From Tigriopus japonicus (taxonomy: Eukaryota > Arthropoda > Copepoda > Harpacticoida > Harpacticidae), in assembly GCA_010645155.1 (NCBI GenBank), contig JAAGOF010000209.1:220264-284263 (forward strand): a stretch of 64,000 nucleotides of DNA. Direction: 5' to 3'. The position numbers and the translations under genes were made by a program. The notes beneath the pieces were generated by a model. It was not told where the DNA came from. It was given only the letters and a program-made list of their open reading frames with translations, and did not search any database. The first letter of the stretch is position 1. Each line of letters opens with the position of its first letter. Shown here in pieces: positions 11,392-22,445 of the stretch.

Positions 11392-11638
11392 TATTTTTTT
11401 TTTGGATTGTTGGTGCTAGGGTCGGAGGGTCGAGCCTCGCCCGGCCAGCGAAGCCAGCCATCACATCGTCCAAAGTTTTTTCCGATAGGCAATCTCATGT
11501 CCGGTATCAGAATGGTTCTCCGTCTGTGGGTGTGAATTGGCGTCTAAAGTTTCCTTGAGAAAGGTCGGGGAGGAGAATCAAACCTGGGACCTCTCACTAT
11601 AGGAAACTGCGCTAACCACGACGCCACGTCTCCTCCCC
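11392..11638 (-). mobile_element. tRNA-derived SINE
   Basis: Reading the minus strand from 11638, there is a tRNA-like head: an A-box-like TGGCGTCGTGGTTAGCGCAG (complement of 11607-11626) and, 22 bases on, a B-box GGTTTGATTC (complement of 11575-11584). A ~170-base body follows, then an A-run (T-run about 11393-11403) as the tail. Internal Pol III promoter elements are implied. The acceptor stem is not conserved, so this is not a working tRNA gene. No second full copy was noticed in the window. Confidence 0.8.
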
Positions 11639-14057
11639 TCAAAAGTTAGACAAAGTTTGTGTACACCAATTTATCCAAAATACTATTGGTAAACTAAATG
11701 TTCTTTTTGGAAGCTCAATTGACACCAAACTGATTTTAAGATGGAGTTTTCGATTTGACCCATTTGATGGCGCAGTTCTTGTGTATACAACCGTTGTTAT
11801 GGTTGTGATTGCTTCATTTTAGTACCAATGCCATTTTGTAGATATTTTAGCATATTTTGTTCATCAGAACCCTAGAATCACTAAAAATTGTCCAAAATGC
11901 AACTCAAAAGAACTATTTTGAGTTTTAAAAAACTATTTATCGACAATTTAAAGATAATAATATAAACACATATTAGTTTCACCAACAAATCTGCAATGTT
12001 TGAGAGTGAAACAAATTTCTGTGTCTGCCAAAGCAAAACCCAATGGAAAATAAACACCCCAAGGAAGAGTCTTGTCATTCCAAGGAAGTCTCTCAAATTT
12101 GAGGTAATTTAAGGTCAAACTAAGAATAGAAGATTTGCAGTTGAGATATTCAAAAAAGATAGCGAAAAACTTTATCAGTTTGAAAGCCTGAAAGGTTCAA
12201 ATTTTTTAAAAAGTTGTATTCCGTGTAAAGGTTTAATAATGTAACAATTATGATGTCAAAATTGTACTTTTTTCTTTCATTTTTTCTGTCAAACTGAGAT
12301 CGAAACAAGTTCTTAAGTTTTGTAATGGAGATATAAATGCATGCACTTGTAATGTCAATTTGTGTGTTTTAATGACTATTTTTCAAAAGCTAAGTTTTTT
12401 AGTCATTATCAGAATTTTTGTAATAAAAGTAAGCTTACAAGGTTTTACAAAGGTGAGGTAAACTCCTCCAATAGTTTCTTGCATTTTTTATCGTTTCTTG
12501 AGCCAATTTTCTTGAGTCTCAATATAAAAAAAAATCTCGATATAAGTAACATTTTGCCGCTGACAGAAAAGTTGCTTAAAATGAGATTCGACTGTATAGT
12601 GTGTATACACTTTCATTTTCCTTAGATCATAACAAAGTTTAACTTGTAAGTCCTACTTTTGCGTTCTTTTCTTCGATTGATGTGTTTTTTCTTTCCATGA
12701 CAAAGGATGCTTCTTTTCCAGACGAACGTACATTTTGACTAATTGAAACGGCCATTGATCTTAGAAGGGTGATGATTGGGCAATGTGTTTAGTTCATGGC
12801 AAAGCAAAGATCTGACTGGATTAGAAAATTTTGTTTCAGGTAAAACCGATCAGATCCACTCAATAACCATTCTGGTCCTGGTTGGTAACCCAAAAATCCT
12901 GAATTCACATATAGTAGTAATAAGATGGAAATTTAATTATCCTTACCATTTTTGATCATAAGAGCAGTTTTCAGACATTTTTACATTTTAAAATGCGATA
13001 TGACAAAACAGCCAAACATGATTCCAAGGCAAAGGTGTGATAATAACGTAAAATGAATTTTGAATTGTATATGGATAACTGTGCAATCTCCTTTTTACTA
13101 ATTACTCACTTTATTGTGACATCAGCAATGCATGGAGAAAAACCTGTTATAGGGTATCATCTGTCCATGCTTCGTTCCTTTCATTTGACGGATAGCTTGT
13201 CATAAAATTTCACCCTCATTGTCTCGAGTCGAATATTCGCATGATGGGCCCCGTTTTATTGCTGACAAACACGACAGACGAAATTGCCTTCCGGGCGGAA
13301 GATGTCTCGCAGAAACATCTAGAAGTCAGGAGAGAAAACTAATACACCAATTGTGGCATTTTTTGTTTGTACAAATCATCCAAATGAAATTAAATGTCAT
13401 GCGTGAAATCAAGGAGCGAAGCACAAAATAAAAATAATAAAAAATGAACTTCTTCCTTAACTGAGGCAAAAACAATCATTGGTGAAATGTACATTAAATC
13501 AATAATTCCTGATCATAGATTTGTTAACATATAACAGGAGAATACGATAAGTTAAAGCAAATGCAAGAAAAGTAATATGAATAAATTTGATGCAGGCTTA
13601 GTTATGTAATGCTTAAAGACAAAATTTTTAAGCAAGGAATTTCGTAATTTTTAATTTTTATACTTATGATAAAAGATGAGATTTTCATAATCATTTCTGT
13701 TATATTAGATCTATACATTTTCGTGTATTTGAGCTCGTTTGGTGTTTCGTAGTTTCGAGAATTTACTAATCATGCAAACCATATTGAACTGTGACCAAGG
13801 TTGAGAAGTTCCAGGGTAAATCCTAATTTTTTTTTTGCGCTTTGACTCCTATTTACTCTCATTATCTTGGACTTTAATGCTTCGTATTTCATCAGTACGG
13901 TTCACGTATAGGGGGAAAAAGTTTTTTCGAATCAGTATTGGTTTGAGTCTGGCATTAGACACATGCACCAACATTGTATATCGACAAGTTGCCAACTATT
14001 TCTCAGATTCATATTGAATTAAGGATTGCCTCAAAGTGAAAATATACCTCAATCAAC
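11639..14057. other. Intergenic, no supported gene
   Basis: 2.4 kb without a convincing exon. Open frames are short and A/T-driven (for example 12362-12625). The segment just before 14058 should contain the promoter and 5' UTR of the small secreted-protein gene; no clear TATA box or initiator was identified. Confidence 0.5.
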
Positions 14058-14975
14058 ATGTGGTTCAACCGAATAAAAATACGTCTCCTTGCTTGCATGG
14101 CGTTATTGCTCAGCCTCAGTTTTGCTGATCATCAATTTGCTGACGGTAAGAATTTTCTGTTTATTTGTTGATGAACAAGAACAATTCACATTTCATTTTC
14201 TTTCAGATCATTCTCAAAATTTATGGAACTATGACAATGACAATTCTTGGCAAAATCAATATTCACCACAATATGAATACCAAGATTCCAACATTGGGTT
14301 GTATTCTACTCAAGGATATGAGGCAAAATCATCTCCTAACGAAAATGTACCTATTTACTATGCCCAAGATAACCAAGACTATGAAGAGGTGCATGGTGGA
14401 TCTGAAACAAATATTTTTGAAAAACTTGTTGGACAATATCGGAAGCTAGGCCAAAGAATCATCGACCGTGTGGGTGGAGTTGATCGACAAGCCCTTGCCT
14501 TTTTGGGCAGTCCGGTAAGTTTTCAAGTTTTTGGCATCATTATCTGAAAAACTGAACGCAATTTTTTTAGGTAACCATATCGGTAGCAATTGGAGCCGCA
14601 TTAGCTATTAGTTTAGCTGTCGTTATTCAACAAGGTCAAACTTTGCGCGACAATTTGGATGTACGAATAAACATTCTAAATTCAGAACTAAGTGGCTTGG
14701 AACAAGAAGTTCTGCAATCTCAGTCCAGTGTGAGTAGTGGAAATCAGAGAATTGCAAGATTGGAGGCTCAAATAAGGGATAGTTCAACCACAACATCACC
14801 AAGCTCAACAGACTCGCCAACAAGTTCAACCGACTCGCCAGCGAGCTCAACCGACTCGCCAGCGAGCTCAACTGACTCACCAGCGAGCTCAACCGACTCG
14901 CCAACTAGTTCAACTAATTCACCCTCAGGATCATCTCCAATGCCTCGAATGTTTCAATTGTTCAAGTTTTTTTAA
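14058..14975 (+). CDS. Signal-peptide, coiled-coil, SSTDSP-repeat protein
   Basis: Three exons (14058-14145, 14207-14514, 14571-14975; intron phases 1 and 0; introns 61 and 56 bases) give 266 residues. The start ATG opens MWFNRIKIRLLACMALLLSL, a good signal peptide likely cleaved near SFA-DH. Next is a Tyr/Asn/Gln/Asp-rich segment, then FEKLVGQYRKLGQRIIDRVG. A hydrophobic stretch SVAIGAALAISLAVVI (about residues 134-149) could be a membrane anchor. It is followed by a heptad-like coiled coil (VRINILNSELSGLEQEV...IARLEAQI). A low-complexity Ser/Thr/Asp/Pro tail has about six SSTDSPAS-type repeats, apt for O-glycosylation. No family was recognised. A surface or extracellular-matrix role is inferred only from this architecture. 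Confidence 0.72.
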
Positions 14976-15803
14976 TGTTTTATCAACACCTTGGGTAATA
15001 GCTTGGACCAAATGCCTTGGAATGCCTATTTAATATATTTAGAATATGCTTTAATTCAAGGTGGTCTTTTTGTAAAAGTCTGGTCTTTTTTGTTTGCCTC
15101 AGTTCATTTGCCAACCATGTGATCAAAGAGCATTGAATTAAGCTGGAAGTATTTGGATTTTATTTTGTCAGTATGGGGCAGGTGTAGACACCTTGCCCAA
15201 CGATGCCAGGTGGCAGTTTTTGCTAGCAAACACAAATGGCACCCTTTGCTTTATTCTAATTTGGACCAGGGGCGCCATACAAAACGAACTTGCTGTTTGA
15301 TGTTGCAAGATGGTGTACTTTGTAGGGTTTGATTACAAACCTAAAGCTAGCAACCTCATGTGAGAAAGATTGAAAGACTGCAACCTTTGAGCTTTGTGAC
15401 ACAAAATTTCTGATACGTTCTACGTCTCCAATATTTATTGGGAAGTTCGAAAATGGGTCAAACTTTTGTGTCAGGGTTCAATTTTGGGAGCTGTATTAGT
15501 AAGGTGACTTCCCAGTCTTATGTATTGTGACCTCCCAATCAGCTGTTCGTTAAAGGACCGTAACTGACCGCAAGGGCATGGTTCAACAACTAACCAGTTC
15601 AGCTGTCGAGATTCCATATCCGGTTGAGAATTGTAGTGTGTGTTACCACGAAATAAGGAACCTACGAAAGCAATCCAAATATATCACCTACTATTTCTTG
15701 GTATTAATGTTATAGGTAGCCATTGGTCGTCACAGCCTACCTAGCACATGCTTTTTGAAAATGGTTTTTAGCATTGGGATTATTCGAGGGCAGGGGTCGG
15801 CAA
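14976..15803. other. Intergenic, no supported gene
   Basis: 3' flank of the small secreted-protein gene and unassigned sequence up to the RNase H LINE. No open frame with recognisable content. No canonical AATAAA was found immediately after the stop. Confidence 0.5.
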
Positions 15804-17415
15804 TCATTCAATACTACATAGCCTTTGTAGTTCGGCCTTTAAACTTTCTTGGATTTTGGAAGTGGATGGGAGCACAAAGCTTGCCTTTCCCTTTTCGATT
15901 GCCTGTTTAGCAAGACGATCAATGATTTCATTATTTTTAATACCTGAATGACCCCGCACCCAGATGACTTTTACCGTTGTTCTTACAGCCAAATTTGTCA
16001 TTGCCTCTATACAGTATTTTAGGGCGAGGGTGTTGTCGTCTCCACTTGAAATGCTAATTGGCTGTCCGTGTAGATTATGTCCGTGTACTTCGCTCCATTT
16101 TTCTTTGGCCACTATGGAAAGCGCCTTTCGTGTAGCTTTGGTGGGGGCATATGTTTCTGCTTGGAAAATGTTGCAATATTCAGGGAGGTGAATTATTCAG
16201 GGGAAAGTGTTCGTATGCCTTGTTGTTTGTTATGTAAATAGCCGACCCAGTGCCAATTTCATTCTTGCTCCCATCTGTCCATATTTGTAGGCCCGTTGCT
16301 TCCTCATTCCCTGCGTTTGGGTAGAATTCTGGCATGGGGATACGGTTTTTTACCTTTGTGGAATTTTGATCCAAGAGTTTATCCTTCTCTATGTCTTCCG
16401 GTAGAATTTTTTGCAACCACTTTCTATGGCCAATTTTATTATTTGTTCCAAGTCCATCCCACGCCACTCGGCAGAGAGAAAGGAAATTCTTGACATTGAT
16501 TTTGCGCTACCGACCTCACATGTAAGTGTAAAAAGGGGGATGCCCAATATCATCTCTATGCCCCGAGTCGGGGTAGATCTCCGCATGTGGCCCAATGTTA
16601 GAAGACCTAAACGCTGGATTCGGTCTAGTTTCTTTATATTGCCTTTTGTTTGAGTTGCTTGATCCCATGTCATAGCTCCGTACGACGCTTTAGGTCTTTT
16701 CATGGTTTTGTATACTCAGGCTAATATTTTGGGGGAAGGGCCACTTGTTTTCCGAAGCTTCCATTTATGCGGGTCATTAGCCCCTGGGTATGGTTACATT
16801 TTTCTGTGATATGTTGATGCCATAATAGTCTTTTTTCTAACGTGACTCCCAGAGACCACCTGGGGAGCCCTTCAGCCCTTTCCAGCCCTCCCAGATCTCA
16901 TACTGTCCACATAATGTATTGTTTTTCCGTTTGATTCAACTGGCTTTATCTTAGATTTTTTTTCTTTTTCCTTGAAAAAAGGATGGCTTTGGTTTTGTGC
17001 AGGCAGAATATCAAACTGTGACCATTTCCCCATTTTGCACTTGTTCCAAGGCCTGGTTCGTGAGATCGGCCAAGATGTTTAGTTCGTGGCCCGTAATTAT
17101 TAGAGCAGCGTCATCGACAAAGGCGATGATGTTAGTAGCACTGTTATCAAATAGTTTCAATAGATTATCGAAAGCAAAATTCCACATGAGAGATGATAGT
17201 AATCCTCCTTGGGGGACTCCTTTAGTTAGGATTCGGGTTTCTCTCGCATCAACAAACTCTTCAGTTGATGTGCGACCTTTTAAGTATTCCGAGAACCATT
17301 GGGAGATATCTTGTGATACTTCGTGATTTCTCATGCCGTGTTCAATGTCTACGTTAAATTCAAGGAAAAAGCAACTAGGATGAAATGAGAAGTTTAATGA
17401 AAAGGGAGATCTCAT
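15804..17415 (-). pseudogene. Decayed LINE with RT and RNase H domains
   Basis: Minus-strand blocks in changing frames spell an ordered LINE ORF2. The reverse transcriptase with KGVPQGGLLSSLMWNFAFDN and IIAFVDDAALI is near 17200-17080. A LGVTLEKRLLWHQHI-like segment follows near 16850, then the GAMTWDQATQTKGNIKKLDRIQRL linker region near 16650. The RNase H domain has IWTDGSKNEIGTGSAIYI (near 16270) and VIWVRGHSGIKNNEIIDRLA (near 15930). RT followed by RNase H is typical of I-, R1- or Loa-like LINEs. Several frameshifts and stops show it is dead, and the 5' part is missing. Confidence 0.85.
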
Positions 17416-18106
17416 TTGTCACGTTAGCTCTGTCCTTCGGTGGGGAAAAAATCTTTTATTCCGGTCGAGCAAAGATGGACTAACAGTAGTTCTTAAAATA
17501 ATGGTTAGAAAGTCCAGAACAAGCCACAGAAGGAAGTCAGAAATCCCTTTTATACAATGGCTTGTCTTGGACCTCCTTGCCATTAAACCCCTGAAATTTA
17601 AATACCAGGAGCTGGATTAGTATTGTTCCTTATAAAATACTCATTATACTAAAAAAAGGAGACTTTCCTTCTTTGCTTCAAGACTGAGAAAAATGTTAAA
17701 GATAGAAGAGTCTTATTTCCTTTGCTTTTACACCAGAAATTCACCTATTATGTGACAGGGGTCTTCCTACTTTGTTCACAAACCAGAAGCTCATGGGAAA
17801 GAAGCGTCACAGAACACTTCTACCTTTTCCCGCCATTTTTTTCGAAGAACAAACTTATTTCGGGCCAATTCAAACTACCAACTATGTTGTCGAAGTTTGT
17901 TCCACATTGCAGGCTCTACTTCCATCAGCTGTGATCCACGCCAGGAACACTGAAAGAGAAAGGCCTTTGTGCTCCTATTGGTTGTTGATAAGCAAGGCTC
18001 TCTTCTAGGATTGGTCGATTCAGTAAAGGTCTCAAAGGCTTCAATCTCACCAAAAGGGTGGGTCCATTGCCCCAAAGTCCCAAAGTGATGGGATTACCGG
18101 TGCGAA
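17416..18106. other. Intergenic / putative promoter of PH-like gene
   Basis: No recognisable coding exon. The last ~200 bases before 18107 should hold the 5' UTR or upstream exons of the gene that follows. A 78-codon frame at 17772-18008 has no supporting features. Confidence 0.4.
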
Positions 18107-21100
18107 ATGTTCCGAAATCCTTTCCAATCCTCGGTGGTGGTCGGCAAGATCTCGCGGGGAGAAAACAGAAACGATACCGAGGTTGGCGTTGATGTTGCCG
18201 ATGCCTTGGATGTCCTGACACTGAAATCAAGTGATCTGATCGTATCGAAAGATGATTGTTCATTCAGAAGAGAGTATCTAGTGAAGGCCAAGCGTGCTTT
18301 GGGAACCAAATCTATTTCACAGTCTTCATCGGGCGTGTTCTCAAACCCTCAGCCTCCCGCTCGCTTTGGACAGATCAAAGATCAAGTGAAAAAAAAGGTT
18401 CACAACAAGCTCAATTGGGAACTTTTTCAAACGCTACCCAAGGTTACCAAGAAGCCTGAGTTCAAACGCAGCGCCTTTAAAAGGTCAGGGTATGATTTCA
18501 AAAGTGCTTTGTGTCGGTTCCGAAGTCATCGCTTCCCGACTTTTGAATGCGAAGAGAACTTCAGTCGAATCAAGAATGCCCAAGTGCTTCTGGCCTTCAA
18601 GGCCAAGTTGAACATCGAGCCGTGTCAACAATTCTTCTCAGTACAAGTTTTCGTTACCACATCCAGCCTTTTGGCCTTGGAAGGTGGGATCGACCTTCAG
18701 TGTGATATTCTGGTCAATGATATCGATGTCGTCGAAATCGACCCTGATTTCCGGTTGTGCTTCGTGAAACTCCGCGATCGAACCATTACGATTTCTCATA
18801 GTGATCATTTGCAAGAGTTCTTGGGTGCCTTGGAATTCTCAAAACGTCGAATGGCTTTAAATTTCAAAGAGTTTATTTTACCAATTAGTTGGAATGGGTC
18901 AGAACAAGAACAATCCTCTTTTAACATGTTGGAATTTGTCGAGATCCATGAGCGTGATTGTTCCAAATTCAATGCCAAGGATGCTTGCCTCATGTACCGA
19001 GAGGTAGATGATATTCTGGACGATGAAACAGACCAACCCTGGCGGTTTGGTCAATTCTCTCTCAAGTAAGATCGCAAAATATCAAACTTGTGTGCAAATT
19101 TAATTTTTCTTTCAATACTAATAATTTTCGTTGTTTTAATTTAAAACTATGTACACTTAGTTGCTAGCTGATATTTTCGTGGTTTGTCCTCTTCGCTGCT
19201 TAACTGCGTATCCCTATGTATGAACAGACCAATTGAGTTCACACCGATTAGAATTCTCAACGTCGATTGGCTGGAGCATGGAGACAAGCGGTCACACAGC
19301 GTTTAATTGAGCTGGGTAAGTCATTTTTAAGTTCCAAAGACATTTGAGACCAGTTTTGGAGTGAGAAGACAATCCCGCATATGAAATCGAGGTCGGTTAA
19401 TTAGGTCACGGGCCAAAAATTGATATAATGTCACTTAAAACTTGCTTAAAAACAAATTCATGAAAATTTTCTTCTGGATAATTATTGGGCACACTTAGTT
19501 CGGTCATGATCCAAAATATTGGTGTAATCTATTTAGCCGTTCAATTTTCAATGGCTATTTTCGAACACAATTCTCAAAGGACACAATCGGACTTTTCTTC
19601 ACCCAAATTCGAAGAAGGGCTCAATAAATTAAGTCAATATTTCGGGTTCAGGCAACAATGAGACCATCTTAGGAATAGGTCTTAAGAAAAATTCATAAAT
19701 TTGTTTTTAAGTAAGTTTTAACTGACATTTTATCAATTTTTGGCCCGTGACCTAATTAACCGACCTCGATTTTATTTGCAAGATTGTCTTCTCACTCCAA
19801 AACTGGTCTTAAATCTCTTTGGAACTTAAAAATGACTTCTCCAGCTCAATTAAACGCCGTGGTCAAGCAATTAAGCAGATAAGCCACGAAAATGTCATCA
19901 ACTATGAACAAGTACAGTAAAAAATATGCTGTTTGCTTTGTCTTAACTGGTCAAAACAAAAAATAACAGTGGTGATTTGATCTAAAATTGGTATTCATAG
20001 AATGAAATTTTTCATTTTTTAAATTCTATTTGTATTAGCCCTAGCTCTAATTAATGATCAGGAGTAGAATTCAAGACCATAGACAGTTGATACCTTTTGA
20101 AAATACTTTTGTAAAAATTACGCAAGTGGTGCAATAGATAAGAAATAAAAATATATTTGGAAAAATAATACGTGCAATTCTTCATAAATTCTATGTCGAA
20201 GCTTATTCGAGGTTCCTAGTTCCAAAGTATTCATCAATAGATGACGCTTACACGCTGGGAATCTAGGCACATCGCGCCTATGTCTACATCTATGGTCTTA
20301 AATTATGTTCCTGATCAATTTAAAGTTTGGACAAAAGTTTTTGGTGAGTTGAGCAAAATTTCCAGACGTTTCAAGGTGTAGGGTCAGCTTATTGTTGAGG
20401 CTAGCAAAGAGAGACAAGAAGCTGTTTTCAACCTTCGAGATTTTCTTCTTGACGGCAGTGCTGCCCAAATTTGCCAGTTCTAATTTGAATTTGTTAGTTG
20501 ACCAAATTTGATCCAAAGCTAAGTTTCACAATATTTATTATCCTTGTTTGTTTTGGTGTTAAAAAGGAATCTAAGCCATTCCATGGAGCAGTTTAAAAGT
20601 AATGTTAACACGTACTCGGGCAGATTGTCCTTGAATTATTTTTATTTTTAATTTTAGACAAATTATAACTAGTCAAACAACTTTTGAACCCCTTTATCAA
20701 AGTCGAATTAAAAAATCTCGTCTAAAATTGTTTGAAATTAGATTGATTCGTTGTTCAATTTGCTCTGCTTGCAAAAAGGTAAAAACCCAAAACGTGTTTT
20801 AGTTTGTTTCATCTTATGTTTTTTATAGGCTCAATGCGCTCTATTTGTTGTCAGAGGAAGGTTCAAATGCCATGCCTGAAAAGTTTTGGATCCTCAATGA
20901 GCGCGACGTTCACGTTTGCACCATTCAAGATGGAAATCGCCCTCACATGATCCAACTCAAATTGCCATGGGAACATCTGGAATTATCTTTGAGTTCCACA
21001 GAAGAGCTTCAAGATTGGTTGCAAGTTGTTCAAGGAGCAATTCAATATAAGGTGATGGATGTCATTTGCTTACATAGGAATGAAATCGAATTCCTTTCAC

Positions 21101-22312
21101 ACTTAACTGCATACTTAGGTTTCGGACATGAATAACACCAATACCGTCAAAACAACCTTCAATAATGTGGCAATGGTCCTGAATGGGTATGGAATCACCT
21201 TGTACCATTGCTTTGGTGGAGTGATCACCAAAGCTCATCAAATTGATCTGCCTGATGTGGTGGATGTCGATCAGATGCCAAATAAATCCAGTGAAATCAA
21301 AGTGGTAAGAAAAAGGGCGATTATCAGAAGGCAAAACATTTTTTTGCCGAAAATGGGCAGACGACCAAAAACTTTTTCAGCGTATTTTTTGTTCCCAATT
21401 TGGTCCTTAATAAGTCAAAATTTATTTGGTCTGGTACTATTGTCGATAAAATTTTGCTCTCGATTTTCAGTCCAAAACGTTTTGATCTAATTGTTTGACC
21501 TGAAAAAATAGGTCGGATTTAAATTTCGATCCAATTTGTATAGGTGTGAAAAAGGCGACAAGTTAAAAAAATTTATCGCTCTACCCCTTTTGTAGTGGTG
21601 CGTTGCATTTGCTATTTTTTTAGATTCTGCAACATGTTTTGAAAAAGCCAGTTAAAAGAAAAAACTTGTGTGTTTATTTAGTTTTAAAATTCTTCGGAAT
21701 TTCACACTACGAAATAAATTAAACACCAACATCGATTTCATGCATCTTGATCATGAACGGCCAGTTTTGTTAAAAAATGAAATACTTATTCTCATAAATT
21801 ACAAGGTAATGAAATTTGGTATTGAATCAATGAACTTCATTAAAGATCAAATGAATCATTCAAAAGTATCAAAACGCCTTTCTTCAGCTTCGAAGAAAAC
21901 CCTGCAAACCTTTGTTAGTTGGAGCATTGAGAAAAAGATCATTGATCCAAAAATCATTGCCGTCAAAAATACCTCTTTTCAAGCAAATGTCTATTGATAT
22001 ATTGAAGAGAAAAATGCGACAGACGAAAATACATTTGCTTCATAGCAAAACATTTTACTGTCCTGACTCTTTTGGCCAAACCTGGAGTAAAGATAGATTA
22101 AATCAATCTTCACTAGAGGAGAAAGTGAATTCACAATATTTAGCGCAACTTCTTATTTCTTCATTTTCTTTTGTAATTGTTCTAATGATCCCATTTGCCT
22201 TTTGCTTTAGATTCTACGCACTAATCATTATTTGCGTGTGGCCTTTGAAAATTCCAAACATCGCGAGCGTTTCATCCAGGAATGGAATGTGATTTCCCGA
22301 CTACTACATTAA
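18107..22312 (+). CDS. Protein with PH-like modules, unknown function
   Basis: Four exons (18107-19065, 20829-21051, 21119-21304, 22211-22312) join cleanly in phases 2, 0 and 0 to give 489 residues. The N-terminal ~150 residues are Ser/Lys-rich. Three consecutive stretches look PH-like, with beta-strand patterns ending in an amphipathic helix. The first runs from FSVQVFVTTSSLLALEGG to LQEFLGALEF. The second runs from LNALYLLSEEGS, through KFWILNERDVHVC, to LQDWLQVVQGAI. The third runs from NNVAMVLNGYGITLYH to RFIQEWNVISRLL. A membrane-adaptor or scaffold role is inferred from fold pattern alone, and the family was not identified. The start is the first ATG after an upstream stop; an upstream coding exon is not excluded. 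Stop TAA 22310-22312 and AATAAA at 22321-22326 fit a short 3' UTR. A fold-back transposon lies in intron 1. Confidence 0.75.
19150..19918. mobile_element. Long-armed fold-back element, copy 1
   Basis: Two ~170-base arms are inverted copies of each other: about 19300-19480 and 19690-19865. They contain GGTCGGTTAATTAGGTCACG on the left and its inverse on the right, and TTTTTAAGTTCCAAAGA / TCTTTGGAACTTAAAAA. A looser outer match (ATTTTCGTGG at ~19173 against CCACGAAAAT at ~19883) suggests the true ends are near 19150 and 19918, with extra sequence in the left arm. The loop contains TCGAACACAATTCTCAAAGG, shared with the copy at 39445-39870. It lies in intron 1 of the PH-like gene. Confidence 0.85.
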
Positions 22313-22320
22313 TTCTACAT

Positions 22321-22370
22321 AATAAACAAACTACGTTACTCCATCGAGCTCAAGAAGTCATAGTTTTATT
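22321..22370. terminator. Back-to-back poly(A) signals of two convergent genes
   Basis: AATAAA on plus at 22321-22326 lies 9 bases after the PH-like gene's stop. AATAAA on minus at 22370-22365 lies about 76 bases after the LMLN stop. The two stops are 133 bases apart, so the 3' ends of the two transcripts must nearly meet or overlap. Confidence 0.75.
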
Positions 22371-22445
22371 CTGAACCAGGACATTGTCAGACTTATCAAT
22401 TGAATATGAATACTGTAGACATTCGGAATAAAAGGGTTCCTATCA

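Noticed and set aside
20449..20490. GGCAGTGCTGCCCAAATTTG as a fifth TAGTGATG MITE
   Set aside because: Only the GGCAGTGCTGCC core is present; no ends or flanking duplication.
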